A stretch of 64,000 nucleotides of DNA from Bacteroides intestinalis. Lineage in GTDB: Bacteria; Bacteroidota; Bacteroidia; Bacteroidales; Bacteroidaceae. Both the position numbers and the translations under genes were made by a program. The stretch covers positions 219,342 to 283,341 of the forward strand of contig NZ_QRZF01000007.1 in the NCBI RefSeq assembly GCF_003464595.1, in the 5' to 3' direction. Positions 53,487 to 63,843 of this stretch are shown here, piece by piece (positions within the stretch are counted from its first letter, which is position 1; each line of letters starts with the position of its first letter). Below the pieces are notes generated by a model. That model saw only the letters and a list, made by a program, of their open reading frames with translations, was not told the DNA's origin and ran no database searches.

Positions 53487-55994
53487 ATGAAAAAGCTCCT
53501 CCCTGACCTCCTGGTCATTCTTACGTTTGCAGTACTTTCATTCGCCTACTTCTTTCCGGCGGATATAGAAGACCGCATTCTTTTCCAACATGACACGGCT
53601 GCCGGTGCAGGTGCCGGACAAGAAGCAAGCTTGTATCGCCAGGAAACTGGTGAGTATACGCGCTGGACTAACTCCCTATTCGGTGGTATGCCGACTTATC
53701 AGATAGCCCCCAGCTACGATTCAACCCAACCGCTGACATGGGTGCAGAAGGTATACCGACTGTTTTTACCCACATATGTCAACCTGACGTTTATCCTGAT
53801 GCTGGGCTTCTTCATCCTGCTGCGTGCATTCGGTATACCTACATGGCTGGCAGGGTTAGGCGGATTAATGTGGGCATTCTCGTCCTACTTCTTCATTCTG
53901 ATATCTGCCGGACATATCTGGAAGTTTATCACACTGGCGTATATACCACCCACGATAGCAGGTATCGTACTGGCATACCGGGGTAAATATCTGGCAGGAG
54001 GTATCGTTACAGCATTGTTCATTGCCCTGCAAATTCTGTCGAACCACGTACAGATGAGTTATTACTTCCTGTTCGTCATCCTCTTCATTGCAGGAGCCTA
54101 TTTTGAAGATGCATGGCGTAACAAGACCTTGCCACAATTCTTTAAGGCCAGTGGGGTGCTTGTAGTAGCTGCATTGATTGGTGTATCCGTCAATCTGTCG
54201 AACCTGTATCACACTTACCAGTACAGCAAGGAAACCATGCGTGGTAAAAGCGAGCTTGTAGAAACCGGCGATGCAGCCAAACAAACCAGTAGTGGGCTGG
54301 ACCGTGACTACATCACCCAATGGAGTTATGGTATCGGTGAAACCTGGACCTTGTTAGTGCCTAACTTTAAAGGGGGTGCTTCCGTACCTCTCATCTTGAA
54401 TGAGACAGCCATGGAAAAAGCCAATCCAACCTATTCCGGACTATACCAGCAATTACCCCAATACTTTGGTGACCAGCCGATGACCTCAGGTCCTGTATAT
54501 GTAGGTGCTTTTGTACTCTTCCTTTTCATCCTGGGTTGTTTTATAGTTAAAGGTCCATTGAAATGGGCATTAGTCGGAGCTACATTCTTCTCCATTGTTC
54601 TTTCATGGGGTAAGAACTTTATGCCACTGACTGATTTCTTCATAGACTATATACCTATGTATAGTAAGTTCCGTGCCGTATCGTCCATTCTCGTTATTGC
54701 AGAATTTACTATTCCACTACTAGCTATCTTTGCGCTGAAAAAGATTCTGGATGAACCGGAGATACTCAAGAAGAAGATGAAATTTATAGGTGTCAGCTTG
54801 GCACTTACTGCCGGTGTAGCCTTAATATTAGCCATTATTCCCGGAGCTTTCAGTTCGACTTTCATCCCTGCAAAGGAAGCACAAATGCTGCAGAATGCGG
54901 TCAATCAGCAAATGATTCCTGCAAACGAGTTGTCCGGCATCCTTTCTAATATGGCGGAAATGCGTGCTGCAATGGTTAGTGCCGATGCGCTGCGTAGCTT
55001 TATTATTATCGTAATTGGTTGTGCACTGTTGTGGCTTTACTATAGTGGGAGATTAAAGAAACCCTATATTATTGCAGGTATTGCCATTCTTTGCGTGGCA
55101 GATATGTGGGGAGTCAACAAACGCTATCTACACGATGATCAATTCGTTCCACGTTCTACCCAAGTTGATACTTTCAAAAAAACGAAAGCTGACGAAATCA
55201 TCCTGCAGGACACTGATCCGAACTATCGTGTACTGAATTTCTCCGGAGATGCATTCAACGAAAATAATACTTCCTACTGGCACAAAAGTGTAGGCGGATA
55301 TCATGCTGCCAAGTTGCGTCGTTATCAGGAGATGATCGAACGGCACATTTCTCCTGAAATGCAAGCTACCTATCGGGTTATTGCCACCGCAGGCGGAGAA
55401 ATGGACAGCGTGGATGCTTCCAAATTTCGTGTCCTGAACATGCTGAATACGAAGTATTTTATCTTTCCTGCAGGACAAGGACAGACAGTGCCTATCGAGA
55501 ACCCGTATGCTTACGGCAATGCATGGTTCGTGGACAAAGTGGAATATGTGGATAATGCAAATCAGGAAATAGATGCATTGAATACTATACTGCCAACGGA
55601 AACTGCCGTAGTAGATGCACGCTTCAAAGATATTCTGAAAGGTGTTACCACCACTCATAAAGATAGCCTTTCCAGTGTACGTCTGACGAGTTACGAACCG
55701 AACCGTCTGGTTTATGAAACAAATAATTCAAAAGATGGTGTAGTCGTATTCTCCGAAATCTATTATCCGGATGGCTGGATAGCTACCATCGACGGAGAAC
55801 CTGCCGACATTGCCCGTGCAGACTATATCCTGCGCTCCATGTATGTACCTGCCGGAAAACACACCATTGAAATGCGCTTTGATCCGAAGAGCTTGCATGT
55901 AACAGAAGGTATTGCTTATGCAGCACTGGCCCTGATGGTGATAGGTATTATGATAATGGTGATTGTATATAGGAAGAAGCTGAGTTCACACTAA
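53487..55994 (+). CDS. YfhO-family multispanning membrane protein
   Basis: An 835-aa protein starting at MKKLLPDLLVILTF; earlier in-frame codons fall inside the inverted repeat. About twelve hydrophobic helices occupy residues 5-560 (for example FILMLGFFILLRAFG and YFLFVILFIAGAYF). A periplasmic C-terminal region of about 200 residues (SEIYYPDGWIATIDGEP, LRSMYVPAGKHTIEMRF) and a last TM helix end the protein. The N-terminal FPADIEDRILFQHD and GGMPTYQ are typical of the family. YfhO proteins are GT-C-like and in Gram-positives are linked to glycosylation of teichoic acids; the target here is unknown. Confidence 0.88.
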   Translation: MKKLLPDLLVILTFAVLSFAYFFPADIEDRILFQHDTAAGAGAGQEASLYRQETGEYTRWTNSLFGGMPTYQIAPSYDSTQPLTWVQKVYRLFLPTYVNLTFILMLGFFILLRAFGIPTWLAGLGGLMWAFSSYFFILISAGHIWKFITLAYIPPTIAGIVLAYRGKYLAGGIVTALFIALQILSNHVQMSYYFLFVILFIAGAYFEDAWRNKTLPQFFKASGVLVVAALIGVSVNLSNLYHTYQYSKETMRGKSELVETGDAAKQTSSGLDRDYITQWSYGIGETWTLLVPNFKGGASVPLILNETAMEKANPTYSGLYQQLPQYFGDQPMTSGPVYVGAFVLFLFILGCFIVKGPLKWALVGATFFSIVLSWGKNFMPLTDFFIDYIPMYSKFRAVSSILVIAEFTIPLLAIFALKKILDEPEILKKKMKFIGVSLALTAGVALILAIIPGAFSSTFIPAKEAQMLQNAVNQQMIPANELSGILSNMAEMRAAMVSADALRSFIIIVIGCALLWLYYSGRLKKPYIIAGIAILCVADMWGVNKRYLHDDQFVPRSTQVDTFKKTKADEIILQDTDPNYRVLNFSGDAFNENNTSYWHKSVGGYHAAKLRRYQEMIERHISPEMQATYRVIATAGGEMDSVDASKFRVLNMLNTKYFIFPAGQGQTVPIENPYAYGNAWFVDKVEYVDNANQEIDALNTILPTETAVVDARFKDILKGVTTTHKDSLSSVRLTSYEPNRLVYETNNSKDGVVVFSEIYYPDGWIATIDGEPADIARADYILRSMYVPAGKHTIEMRFDPKSLHVTEGIAYAALALMVIGIMIMVIVYRKKLSSH

Positions 55995-56002
55995 GTGTCC
56001 AT

Positions 56003-56054
56003 AAAAAGAACACGAGGGTATATCATATGGATGATATACCCTCGTGTTCTTTTT
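56003..56054. terminator. Long bidirectional terminator, YfhO gene and GH31 gene
   Basis: A perfect 24-bp stem (56003-56026 with 56031-56054; core CACGAGGGTATATCAT) with a 4-nt loop, A-run on the left and T-run on the right. Lies between two converging genes. Confidence 0.95.
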
Positions 56055-56115
56055 AATAAATCTCAATAATAACTTTACCCCACTTATTCTTGAGAACTCA
56101 GTAAATCAAATCCAA

Positions 56116-58512
56116 TCATAGCTTAACCGATTTCTTCTTCCCACCATATGAAACCGATTTCGTGAATTTCGTCGACTGAACACTCCCTGTTCCATTCTCC
56201 TTATCCACCACAACGATATTGAACTTACGTGATTTCAACATACCGGGGAAAGTACCTTCCCGATCTGCGATATTCAACGTCCGGTTTGCATCATCCCAAG
56301 TAAATTTAATGGTTGAATAAGCACCTTTCTCATAGTTATAATTATCGTTTTCATCTTCATACAGCACAAATTCGCCATCGGCTCCGGGATAAATGCGTAT
56401 CTCCAGATTATTCCATTTCTTCTCTGTAGAATACTGTACTTTCGGCCCAAAAGGAACAATGGAACCTGCACGTACATACAATGGAATAATATCGATAGGC
56501 ACCTCTTTGGTAACCATCTGTCCGCCATTCAATGTTTCTCCCGTCCAAAAGTCAAACCATTTGGTTCCCTTAGGAAGATAAACATCCTGTGTTCCTGTCT
56601 TGCTAAAATCCTCATACGGATCTTTCCACTGTTCCTTATCAGAGAATACATACATATTCCTGGTTACAGGAGTCACAAGGAATGCCTTTCCGAACATATA
56701 TTGATTACTGATAGTATGTACTTTCTGATCTTCGTTGAAGTCCATGAACAAGGCACGGAGGAAAGAACCCGCATTATCAGTCACCTGCCATCCTGTTGAA
56801 TACAGATACGGTAGCAATGCATAGCGCAGGTTTATGTATTTCTCTTCCGAATCATACACCCAGTCACCCTTTTTGCCCAGATTGTAGATTTCCTTTTTCA
56901 CACCACTTCCATGCGAACGCTGCATGGGCAGGAATGTACCATATTGAAACCAGCGGGTATACAGTTCATGATAGGCTTTATTTTCAGCTCCACCATGATA
57001 AGGCCAGTTAAAGAACCCACCTATATCCGTATTCCAGTAAGGTATTCCCGATAGAGAGAAGTTCAAGCCTGTAGGAATCTGCTTACGGAATGTTTCCCAA
57101 TTACACATAACATCACCCGACCAGGTATTCGCCGCATAACGCTGTTGTCCGGCAAATGCACAACGAGTCAACAGATACACGCGTTTATCAGAGGTTACAG
57201 CACGCTGATGCTCATAAACTCCCTTGTTACTCATCAACGGGAAAGCATTTACTACGCTACGATAAGTTCCCATCGCTGTTGGAATATCAAAATCTCTTTC
57301 CTGAACATCCAGATGGTCAGGTTCAGTTGAATCTGTCCACCAGGCATCAATTCCTTTACTGAACAGGCCTTTATTCAAATGCTCCCAATAAATATCACGT
57401 GCTTTTTCATTATAAGCATCATAAGCTTTCACTCCCCCGTCTGCAGGCCATGTCTTGAAGTTGAACAGGGCATTGATTTTCTCCAAGTCCTTATAAGGAT
57501 TCGTATCCGGCCCGAATGAAGCCCAAATGGAGATCATAATCTTTGCATTTTTCTTCTTCACATGATCGATCATCTTCTGAGGATCAGGGAACTCCGGATT
57601 ATCAAAATTCATAGAGTTCCAGTTAGAGTTCGGTCCCCAATATTGCCAGTCCTGAATAATCCCGTCTAAAGGAACCCCCAGTTCACGGTATTTATCTACA
57701 ACTTCCATTGTTTCCTGTTGTGATTTGTAACGCTCACGCGATTGCCAGAAACCGAATGTCCACAACGGATACATAGGCGCTTGCCCTGTTAAGTCACGTA
57801 TTTGCGCTATCACACCATCGGCGTTACCGCCATACATGAAATAATAGTCCATACATTCTCCCACTTCCGAATCAAAGGACATCTCCTGCGGATTATCTGT
57901 ATAAGTGGTCGGAGAATAATTATCCCAGAACATTCCATACCCCTTCGTCGACTGAATGATTGGAACACTGGCATGCAATGCACGCTGACGCATGAAATGT
58001 TTATGATTGCGCTGATTCAGGTCATCAACCTGTTGCTGTCCCAGACCATAGATAGCCTCATCCTTGTCCAGCAAAAAGGCCTGACGTACACTAAAAGTCT
58101 GATTCCCCGCATCATTGAACGGAGTAAACTGAGCACCATAATCTTTCTCGGTAAACAATGCCTTTCCTTGCTTGTCAAAGAAAGAAATCCGTCCGGTCTC
58201 CACATTGAAATCAACGCGTACAGCATTACTTTTCAGGGAAACGGTTTCTCCTTTCTTCTCGGTCGTTACAGACATGCTTTCAGGGCTTTTAACCACAGAA
58301 AGGCTTTTCTTTGTAAAACTACGTCCTTCGGGTGCCTTCACTACACGTACAATTTCAGGGCTGACGAATTGGATCTCAATATCCATTCCCTGCGTAGTAC
58401 CCGTTATTCCCTGCTTGGTTTGCCGGAAAGTCTGGGCCTCGACAGGTAAGGTCGACAAGAAAGCCGCAGCCACCAGCATACTACTGATTTTTAAATAAAA
58501 CTTCATGTTCAT
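56116..58512 (-). CDS. GH31 alpha-glycosidase, secreted
   Basis: A 798-aa glycoside hydrolase. The signal peptide (KFYLKISSMLVAAAFL, cleavage near VEAQ) sends it to the periplasm or outer membrane; MNMK at 58512 or MKFY at 58506 may be the start. The N-terminal beta domain covers about 30-240. The catalytic barrel has GFWQSRERYKSQQE, the WQYWGP loop, nucleophile Asp394 in GIDAWWTDSTEPD, and RSHGSG. The C-terminus is DUF5110-like. The WxDxxE context favours alpha-xylosidase or a related activity over alpha-glucosidase, but this is not certain. A minus-strand -7 box TAAATTTG is at 58554-58561. The HTCS regulator next door likely controls it. Confidence 0.9.
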   Translation of the reverse strand: MNMKFYLKISSMLVAAAFLSTLPVEAQTFRQTKQGITGTTQGMDIEIQFVSPEIVRVVKAPEGRSFTKKSLSVVKSPESMSVTTEKKGETVSLKSNAVRVDFNVETGRISFFDKQGKALFTEKDYGAQFTPFNDAGNQTFSVRQAFLLDKDEAIYGLGQQQVDDLNQRNHKHFMRQRALHASVPIIQSTKGYGMFWDNYSPTTYTDNPQEMSFDSEVGECMDYYFMYGGNADGVIAQIRDLTGQAPMYPLWTFGFWQSRERYKSQQETMEVVDKYRELGVPLDGIIQDWQYWGPNSNWNSMNFDNPEFPDPQKMIDHVKKKNAKIMISIWASFGPDTNPYKDLEKINALFNFKTWPADGGVKAYDAYNEKARDIYWEHLNKGLFSKGIDAWWTDSTEPDHLDVQERDFDIPTAMGTYRSVVNAFPLMSNKGVYEHQRAVTSDKRVYLLTRCAFAGQQRYAANTWSGDVMCNWETFRKQIPTGLNFSLSGIPYWNTDIGGFFNWPYHGGAENKAYHELYTRWFQYGTFLPMQRSHGSGVKKEIYNLGKKGDWVYDSEEKYINLRYALLPYLYSTGWQVTDNAGSFLRALFMDFNEDQKVHTISNQYMFGKAFLVTPVTRNMYVFSDKEQWKDPYEDFSKTGTQDVYLPKGTKWFDFWTGETLNGGQMVTKEVPIDIIPLYVRAGSIVPFGPKVQYSTEKKWNNLEIRIYPGADGEFVLYEDENDNYNYEKGAYSTIKFTWDDANRTLNIADREGTFPGMLKSRKFNIVVVDKENGTGSVQSTKFTKSVSYGGKKKSVKL

Positions 58513-58660
58513 GGTTTCTGATTTACGGATTAATAATTCTGTTATTTAAAATGCAAATTTACCGGAAAAGATATTCTATCAAGGGGACAGTTTGTTGCTT
58601 TTTAGGGTACAGTTCGTTGTTTTCAAAAGAAATTAATTCATTACTGATGGGTTTTGAGGG

Positions 58661-58747
58661 AAAGTTAACAAGTTGACAAGGGGACAAGGTTCCATGCGGC
58701 ACAGAAGCATTGCGCAGCCCCTTGTTCCCTTGTCAACTCGTCAACTG
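58661..58747. repeat. Large intergenic inverted repeat, TTGACAAG type
   Basis: The left arm (58661-58690) contains GTTAACAAGTTGACAAGGGG; the right arm (58718-58747) carries its complement with few mismatches. The loop is about 27 nt. It sits between the HTCS stop codon and the GH31 promoter and resembles the shorter element at 5764-5817. It may also serve as the HTCS terminator. Confidence 0.8.
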
Positions 58748-58775
58748 GTTTCCTTCCTTTCTATACCGTTATGAA

Positions 58776-61700
58776 TCAACTCTCCCCAGTCATATTAGTC
58801 TTATATTGTGAAGGCGTTACACCAAACGCCTGTTTGAAGTACTTTGTGAAATATTTAGGAGTATTGAAACCAACCATATCAGCCACTTCACCTACCTGAT
58901 ATCCTTTATTCAGTAATTGAGCAGCATGCTTCAAACGAATGGAGCGGATAAAATCAGAAGGAGTCTGGCCGGCAATAGCATTCAATTTACGATATAGTAC
59001 CGTACGCTCCATCCCAACATCAGCACTCAGCTTCTCTACTGAATATTCGGGATTATCTATATTCTTTTGAATCAATGCGCAGACCTTCTCTATAAACTGT
59101 TCATCAATAGAAGTGATGGTAACCTCTCCCGGATTAATATTTATTCCCTGTGAAAAAGATTTCTGACGGGCTTTCTCTTCGTTTATCAGTTTCTGTATTC
59201 TCAATAGCAAAATATCCAGATTAAACGGTTTGGATATATATTCATCCGCACCGGATTCGTACCCGAACAATTTACTTTCGTCCGTAGAACGGGCAGTCAG
59301 TAATATGACAGGGATATGCGACACCTGTATATTGGACTTGATGCGTTTACATAACTCAAGTCCATCCACTTTCGGCATCATAATATCACTGATTATCAAA
59401 TCGGGAAACTTTGTAGTGGCAATCCGTTCTCCTTCTTCCCCATCACCAGCTTCCAATACATTGTATTTCTTGGAAAGCAGTTCAAACATGTAATGCCGGA
59501 ATTCTTTGTTATCTTCCACCAGAAGTATAGTGTACTCTTTATCCGTTTGCAGGTCCTGGTTACTTTCTGCATCAGGGTTCAATTCATCTCCGATGAAAGT
59601 ATCTTCCTCTTCCGGTAACTCCGTATCCACTTCTACATCAGTACGCACAGGTAGATATACAGTAAACAAACTACCTTTATTTACTTCACTCTCCACCTCT
59701 ATCTTTCCGGAATGCAACTCTACATACTCTTTCACCAGATGAAGACCAATTCCACTACCTATTTTATCTTCTTCCTCTTTCACCTGATAGAAACGTTCAA
59801 AAATATGGGAAAGATTCTTTCGTGGAATCCCTGCTCCGGTATCTTTCACGCAAAGACGGAAATACTGTACCCCGTCCGGTTCCCTACAGGTATCAAGAGT
59901 TATCGTCACCATACCTCCTGCCGGTGTGAACTTGAATGCATTAGACAATAGATTATTCAGTACCTTTTGTATCTTCTCACGGTCGAAACTTATATATAAA
60001 TCTTCTGCAATCTTATCATCTATCTCAAAAGAAATCTCTTTTTCCTGAGCCAGATAATCAAAAGAGGACTTTATCGAAGATACAAACTCCGCTATATTCC
60101 CCTTAACAAGAAACAGCTTCTCTCCATGAACCTCCAAACGCCTGAAGTCCAGCAATTGATTGACGAGGTTCAGCAGTTCTTTGGAATTACGGTAAATGGA
60201 TTGTAATCTCTTTTTCAGAGCTATGTCGCTGACTTCCTTAATAAGAGATTCCAATGGGGTTATGATCAGAGTCAGCGGTGTGCGGAATTCATGGCTTATA
60301 TTGGTAAAGAAGCGGAATTTCATTTGATTCAGTTCTTCTTCCTGAGCTTTTTGCAACTTCCTCTTATTCATTCGCAAATAACTGGAAAGGGCCCAATATA
60401 TGGAAAGGGCAATCAACAGGCAATAAATGAAATAAGCCAAAGGAGTTTTCCAATACGGGTCCTTTACAATGATTTGTATAGTTGCACAACTGCTTCCCCA
60501 CTGCTTACTGTTATTTGCCGCATATACTTCCAGATCATACGTACCCGAAGGAAGATTGGCATAAGAGGCAGTTCCTGTCCCTGTGGGAGAAACTATTTCA
60601 TGCCACTCCTTATCCAACCCCTTCAGCCGGTAGCGATAGTGAGTCTGTGATCTATTGATATAGTTCAGTGCAGAGAAATCAAACGATACAAAGTTCTGGT
60701 CATAATTCAAGATAATCTTTTGAGTTGCGCTTACAGGCTCGCTCAATAGTATATTGCCATCATAAGCCTTATCCATCTCCACCTTTTTCCCGAAAAGATA
60801 AAAACTCACGAAGAGAGGCTTCATATCCTGTTTCACCGGAGGCAGTTTATTAATTCGGAATTCGTTGAAACCATCAATTCCTCCCATCAGAATCACATCA
60901 TCCTTCGTTACATATACGGATCTTTCCAGGAATTCCCGTTCTATCACTCCATCACTATGGTTAAAGTTGGAGAAAGAGTATTCTGTTCTTCCTCCTTCCT
61001 GAACTACATTCACACAAGATATTCCATAAGAAGTGGTAATCCACATCACGTGGTGACGATCTTCGGATATTGCCTGTATACTATTGTTTACCAAGCCGTT
61101 TTCCATATAAAACATCCTGATCTCTTCATTCTTCGGATTCCAGACTATCAGGCCATCCTGTGTGGCAAGCCAAATCAGATTACGGCTATCTACGTACAAA
61201 TCAGAATAACGATGGATATCATAGAAATCTTGCCAAGCCTTTTTATCTTTAAACACTGGTGCCGTCAGAACCTGATTTTTATAATCATAGGTAAACAGTC
61301 CTAAATTGCAGATTCCTATCAGCATGCCCTCTTTATAATTCCTGATCTGCGAAACGGAGTTGATTTGTCGTCCTTCACTTTCTGCTATCTTCTTAAGTTC
61401 TCCGGTATCAGGATTCAAAAGACACAGGCCATCTATATATGAACAGATGTACAGGTTCTTATCCGGTGCTTCAAATACTTTCGCCACATCACGTACAGGA
61501 TAACTTCTGCTCTTTCCATTCTGAATACAAAATAATGCCTCAACCGACGAAAGCCATATCCGCTGCCGGCTATCTTTAGTTAACCCGTTACACCGTAAAT
61601 TGCGGGGCAATCCTGCCTCAACAGTCAATTTACTTTCAGATAGAGAATACCGCAAAAGTCCCTGGCGAGTACCTATCAGGATTTCGCCAGAAGTATCTTC

Positions 61701-62822
61701 TACAAAACACGACACACTAACTTCCCCATTCTGATCGATATTAGGGAAGAACACTTTACCTACATTTTTAAATTTGAAACGATTAGGATGGTAATAACAT
61801 ATTCCCCTGTCCAAAGTCCCGATCCAAGTTCCTCCCTGGTTATCATTAAAAACTGTGCTGACTTCCGTTTTTATCTCTTTACCATCTACAAATTCCAGCG
61901 TAGGGATAAATTGTTTGTTTTGTAGTTTTTCATCACATACCCACAGGCCAGCCTGACAGGTTATCCATATATCGTGTTCTTTACCTACAGAAAGCACATT
62001 CAACCTATATTCAGTCTCTAATATCACTTCCCACTTACGCTGTTCAATATCGAACCGTAAAGCTTCAGTCTTTCGCCCATTCATCAAATAGTACAAGTAC
62101 TTTCCCCGGGGGACAACTAACAGGGTAGCAGCCTTATCCTGCTTTTCATCCAATGCATATTCCCGATATAATTCCCGGGATGTTTCCAGATCATAACAGA
62201 CCATGAGGCTTGAATTGTAGAACAAAAAGACTTGTTGATTTACTACCGCAATATCCAGAAGTTTGTCACGCTCATCTCCGTTCATTGAAACATCCTTCAG
62301 AAACTCAACTGTCTTTCCCCCGGCATAATCCCTGTACAACAGTACGTCATCATCCGTCAGCATCCAATAATTACCTGCCTCATCTACAAAGAAGTTCACT
62401 AACGCCCCCTTTACGCCATAAGATTTAAACAGATCGTCCAGATGCTGTTCAAAGCGTTCTTCATTAATGTTGATGGCCATTAGTTTATACCAGTCTTTGA
62501 TATAAATATAGTCCTCATTCACGTAAATGCGGTGGTGTCCGCCATAGTCATTAAGCGGGATTATGTTACTTTTATTATAATGGAAATATTGAAAAGAAGT
62601 TCCATCGTAGATGCTGACGATCTCATTAGCATTGATTGCAATACGCCCATCCCGCAACTGAATGATATTGCGTACTCTGTTACCCGAAAGTCCATCACTG
62701 CAATCGATGGGAGTAAACGCATAGTGATCTTGTGCATGAAGCGGAGAGTTAAGCAATAAGGCAATAAACAGCAAGAGTCTTATCACTTTGATCGTTGACA
62801 ATTTCATTGTTATGTTTTCCAT
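58776..62822 (-). CDS. Hybrid two-component system regulator (HTCS)
   Basis: A 1348-aa one-protein signalling system. Order: signal peptide or first TM (MKLSTIKVIRLLLFIALLL; start 62822 or 62807), a periplasmic two-component regulator propeller (about 30-680) and Y_Y_Y domain (about 690-780), TM near 785-810, HisKA with His844 (TNISHEFRTPL), HATPase (LNNLLSNAFKFT, VKDTGAGIP), receiver with Asp1146 (IISDIMMPKVDG), and a C-terminal AraC helix-turn-helix (MERTVLYRKLNAIAG, VGFNTPKYFTKYFKQ). HTCS proteins sense oligosaccharides and activate polysaccharide-utilisation genes. A perfect minus-strand -7 box (TATCTTTG) is at 62841-62848. The only nearby glycan gene is the GH31. Confidence 0.95.
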   Translation of the reverse strand: MENITMKLSTIKVIRLLLFIALLLNSPLHAQDHYAFTPIDCSDGLSGNRVRNIIQLRDGRIAINANEIVSIYDGTSFQYFHYNKSNIIPLNDYGGHHRIYVNEDYIYIKDWYKLMAININEERFEQHLDDLFKSYGVKGALVNFFVDEAGNYWMLTDDDVLLYRDYAGGKTVEFLKDVSMNGDERDKLLDIAVVNQQVFLFYNSSLMVCYDLETSRELYREYALDEKQDKAATLLVVPRGKYLYYLMNGRKTEALRFDIEQRKWEVILETEYRLNVLSVGKEHDIWITCQAGLWVCDEKLQNKQFIPTLEFVDGKEIKTEVSTVFNDNQGGTWIGTLDRGICYYHPNRFKFKNVGKVFFPNIDQNGEVSVSCFVEDTSGEILIGTRQGLLRYSLSESKLTVEAGLPRNLRCNGLTKDSRQRIWLSSVEALFCIQNGKSRSYPVRDVAKVFEAPDKNLYICSYIDGLCLLNPDTGELKKIAESEGRQINSVSQIRNYKEGMLIGICNLGLFTYDYKNQVLTAPVFKDKKAWQDFYDIHRYSDLYVDSRNLIWLATQDGLIVWNPKNEEIRMFYMENGLVNNSIQAISEDRHHVMWITTSYGISCVNVVQEGGRTEYSFSNFNHSDGVIEREFLERSVYVTKDDVILMGGIDGFNEFRINKLPPVKQDMKPLFVSFYLFGKKVEMDKAYDGNILLSEPVSATQKIILNYDQNFVSFDFSALNYINRSQTHYRYRLKGLDKEWHEIVSPTGTGTASYANLPSGTYDLEVYAANNSKQWGSSCATIQIIVKDPYWKTPLAYFIYCLLIALSIYWALSSYLRMNKRKLQKAQEEELNQMKFRFFTNISHEFRTPLTLIITPLESLIKEVSDIALKKRLQSIYRNSKELLNLVNQLLDFRRLEVHGEKLFLVKGNIAEFVSSIKSSFDYLAQEKEISFEIDDKIAEDLYISFDREKIQKVLNNLLSNAFKFTPAGGMVTITLDTCREPDGVQYFRLCVKDTGAGIPRKNLSHIFERFYQVKEEEDKIGSGIGLHLVKEYVELHSGKIEVESEVNKGSLFTVYLPVRTDVEVDTELPEEEDTFIGDELNPDAESNQDLQTDKEYTILLVEDNKEFRHYMFELLSKKYNVLEAGDGEEGERIATTKFPDLIISDIMMPKVDGLELCKRIKSNIQVSHIPVILLTARSTDESKLFGYESGADEYISKPFNLDILLLRIQKLINEEKARQKSFSQGININPGEVTITSIDEQFIEKVCALIQKNIDNPEYSVEKLSADVGMERTVLYRKLNAIAGQTPSDFIRSIRLKHAAQLLNKGYQVGEVADMVGFNTPKYFTKYFKQAFGVTPSQYKTNMTGES

Positions 62823-62883
62823 ATTAGATTATCAGTGATGCAAAGATATAGAAAAAATATATCTGATAAAGATTCCCATAAAA

Positions 62884-62919
62884 AGAAAACCGTCCCCTCC
62901 CCTCACGGGGGTGGAACGG
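62884..62919 (-). terminator. Terminator of DUF4890 gene
   Basis: On the minus strand, CCGTTCCACCCCC pairs with GGGGAGGGGACGG around GTGA, followed by TTTTCTTTT. Confidence 0.85.
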
Positions 62920-62962
62920 CACAGTCAATAATACATGAAAAAACGCTATTTAGAGAGAGTCT

Positions 62963-63499
62963 CTACAAATTTGATTTGTGAGGATGATCCTGCGGTTGGG
63001 GTGGTTCTTGTGGTTGGCACATTTCCTGCCACCTTGCATATTGTTCCGCCGTCAGGATTTTCTTGATTTTCTTTTCCTTCTTGGCAGCAGCTTTCTGCAT
63101 CTTCTCCACATTGTCCTTTTCCATTACAGGACGTTCACCTGGAGCTCCCATTGGCGGACGACCGCCTCCCATACCGGGGCCCATTCCACCATCCATCGGT
63201 GGGCGACCGCCGCCCATTCCGGGACGTCCTCCCATTGAAGGACGCTGGCCGCTTCCTCTTTCAGTCATGGTTGCAAAATGTTCCTGTTGTTCCTTCAGAT
63301 TCAGCTTGTACAGCTTGTCATATTGCTTGTCTGTCAGTTGCAATTCTTCTTTCATCCGGTCCGTCATTTTACGGGCGGCCTTTTCCGGTGAGGGAACTTC
63401 ACGAGGCAATTGCTTCTTTTCCTGTTCCTGCGCTTGCGTGCAGACCAGTCCACACAACAGACATACAGCTAATAACCATAATCTTCCGGTACTTTTCAT
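62963..63499 (-). CDS. DUF4890-type periplasmic protein with Gly-Arg-Pro repeats
   Basis: A 178-aa protein with a signal peptide (cleavage near CTQAQ). Residues about 40-75 (MTDRMKEELQLTDKQYDKLYKLN) and 125-160 (VEKMQKAAAKKEKKIKKILTAEQYARWQEM) resemble the paired helices of Spy/CpxP-like and DUF4890 proteins, which bind unfolded proteins or metals. Between them is a low-complexity segment of about 40 residues with several GRPPM/GRPGMGG repeats. The C-terminus is Pro/Gln/His-rich. A minus-strand -7 box TACATTTG is at 63526-63533. The exact role is unknown. Confidence 0.8.
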   Translation of the reverse strand: MKSTGRLWLLAVCLLCGLVCTQAQEQEKKQLPREVPSPEKAARKMTDRMKEELQLTDKQYDKLYKLNLKEQQEHFATMTERGSGQRPSMGGRPGMGGGRPPMDGGMGPGMGGGRPPMGAPGERPVMEKDNVEKMQKAAAKKEKKIKKILTAEQYARWQEMCQPQEPPQPQDHPHKSNL

Positions 63500-63843
63500 T
63501 TTGCGTCAGTTTTTTTATTACGATGCAAATGTAAGGGAGAGAAAGAAGAGCTGAAAATAAAATCTACGAAAGGGGAAGTTTTGTCGACGGAATAGCCAAA
63601 TAAGGAAATGCTATATAATGAGTTATCATCACAACATCATCATAAGCTATTTGTCCTTAATGGTATATGTCTCTCCGTCTTGCCACTATGAAGAAGACTT
63701 GTACAAGCCATAATTGAACCGAGAGGAGTTTTCAAAAAGAGCGGGTATTGGCATTCTACTCATGCAGAGAATCAGCACTAAGCCATTGATTATTTCTTTT
63801 TGCCCAGTTGGTTTTGCATCCCCACAGTAAGCACTACCGAGTG

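Noticed and set aside
57802..58449. 215-codon plus-strand ORF opposite the GH31 gene
   Set aside because: It lies entirely antisense to conserved GH31 sequence and lacks protein-like features.
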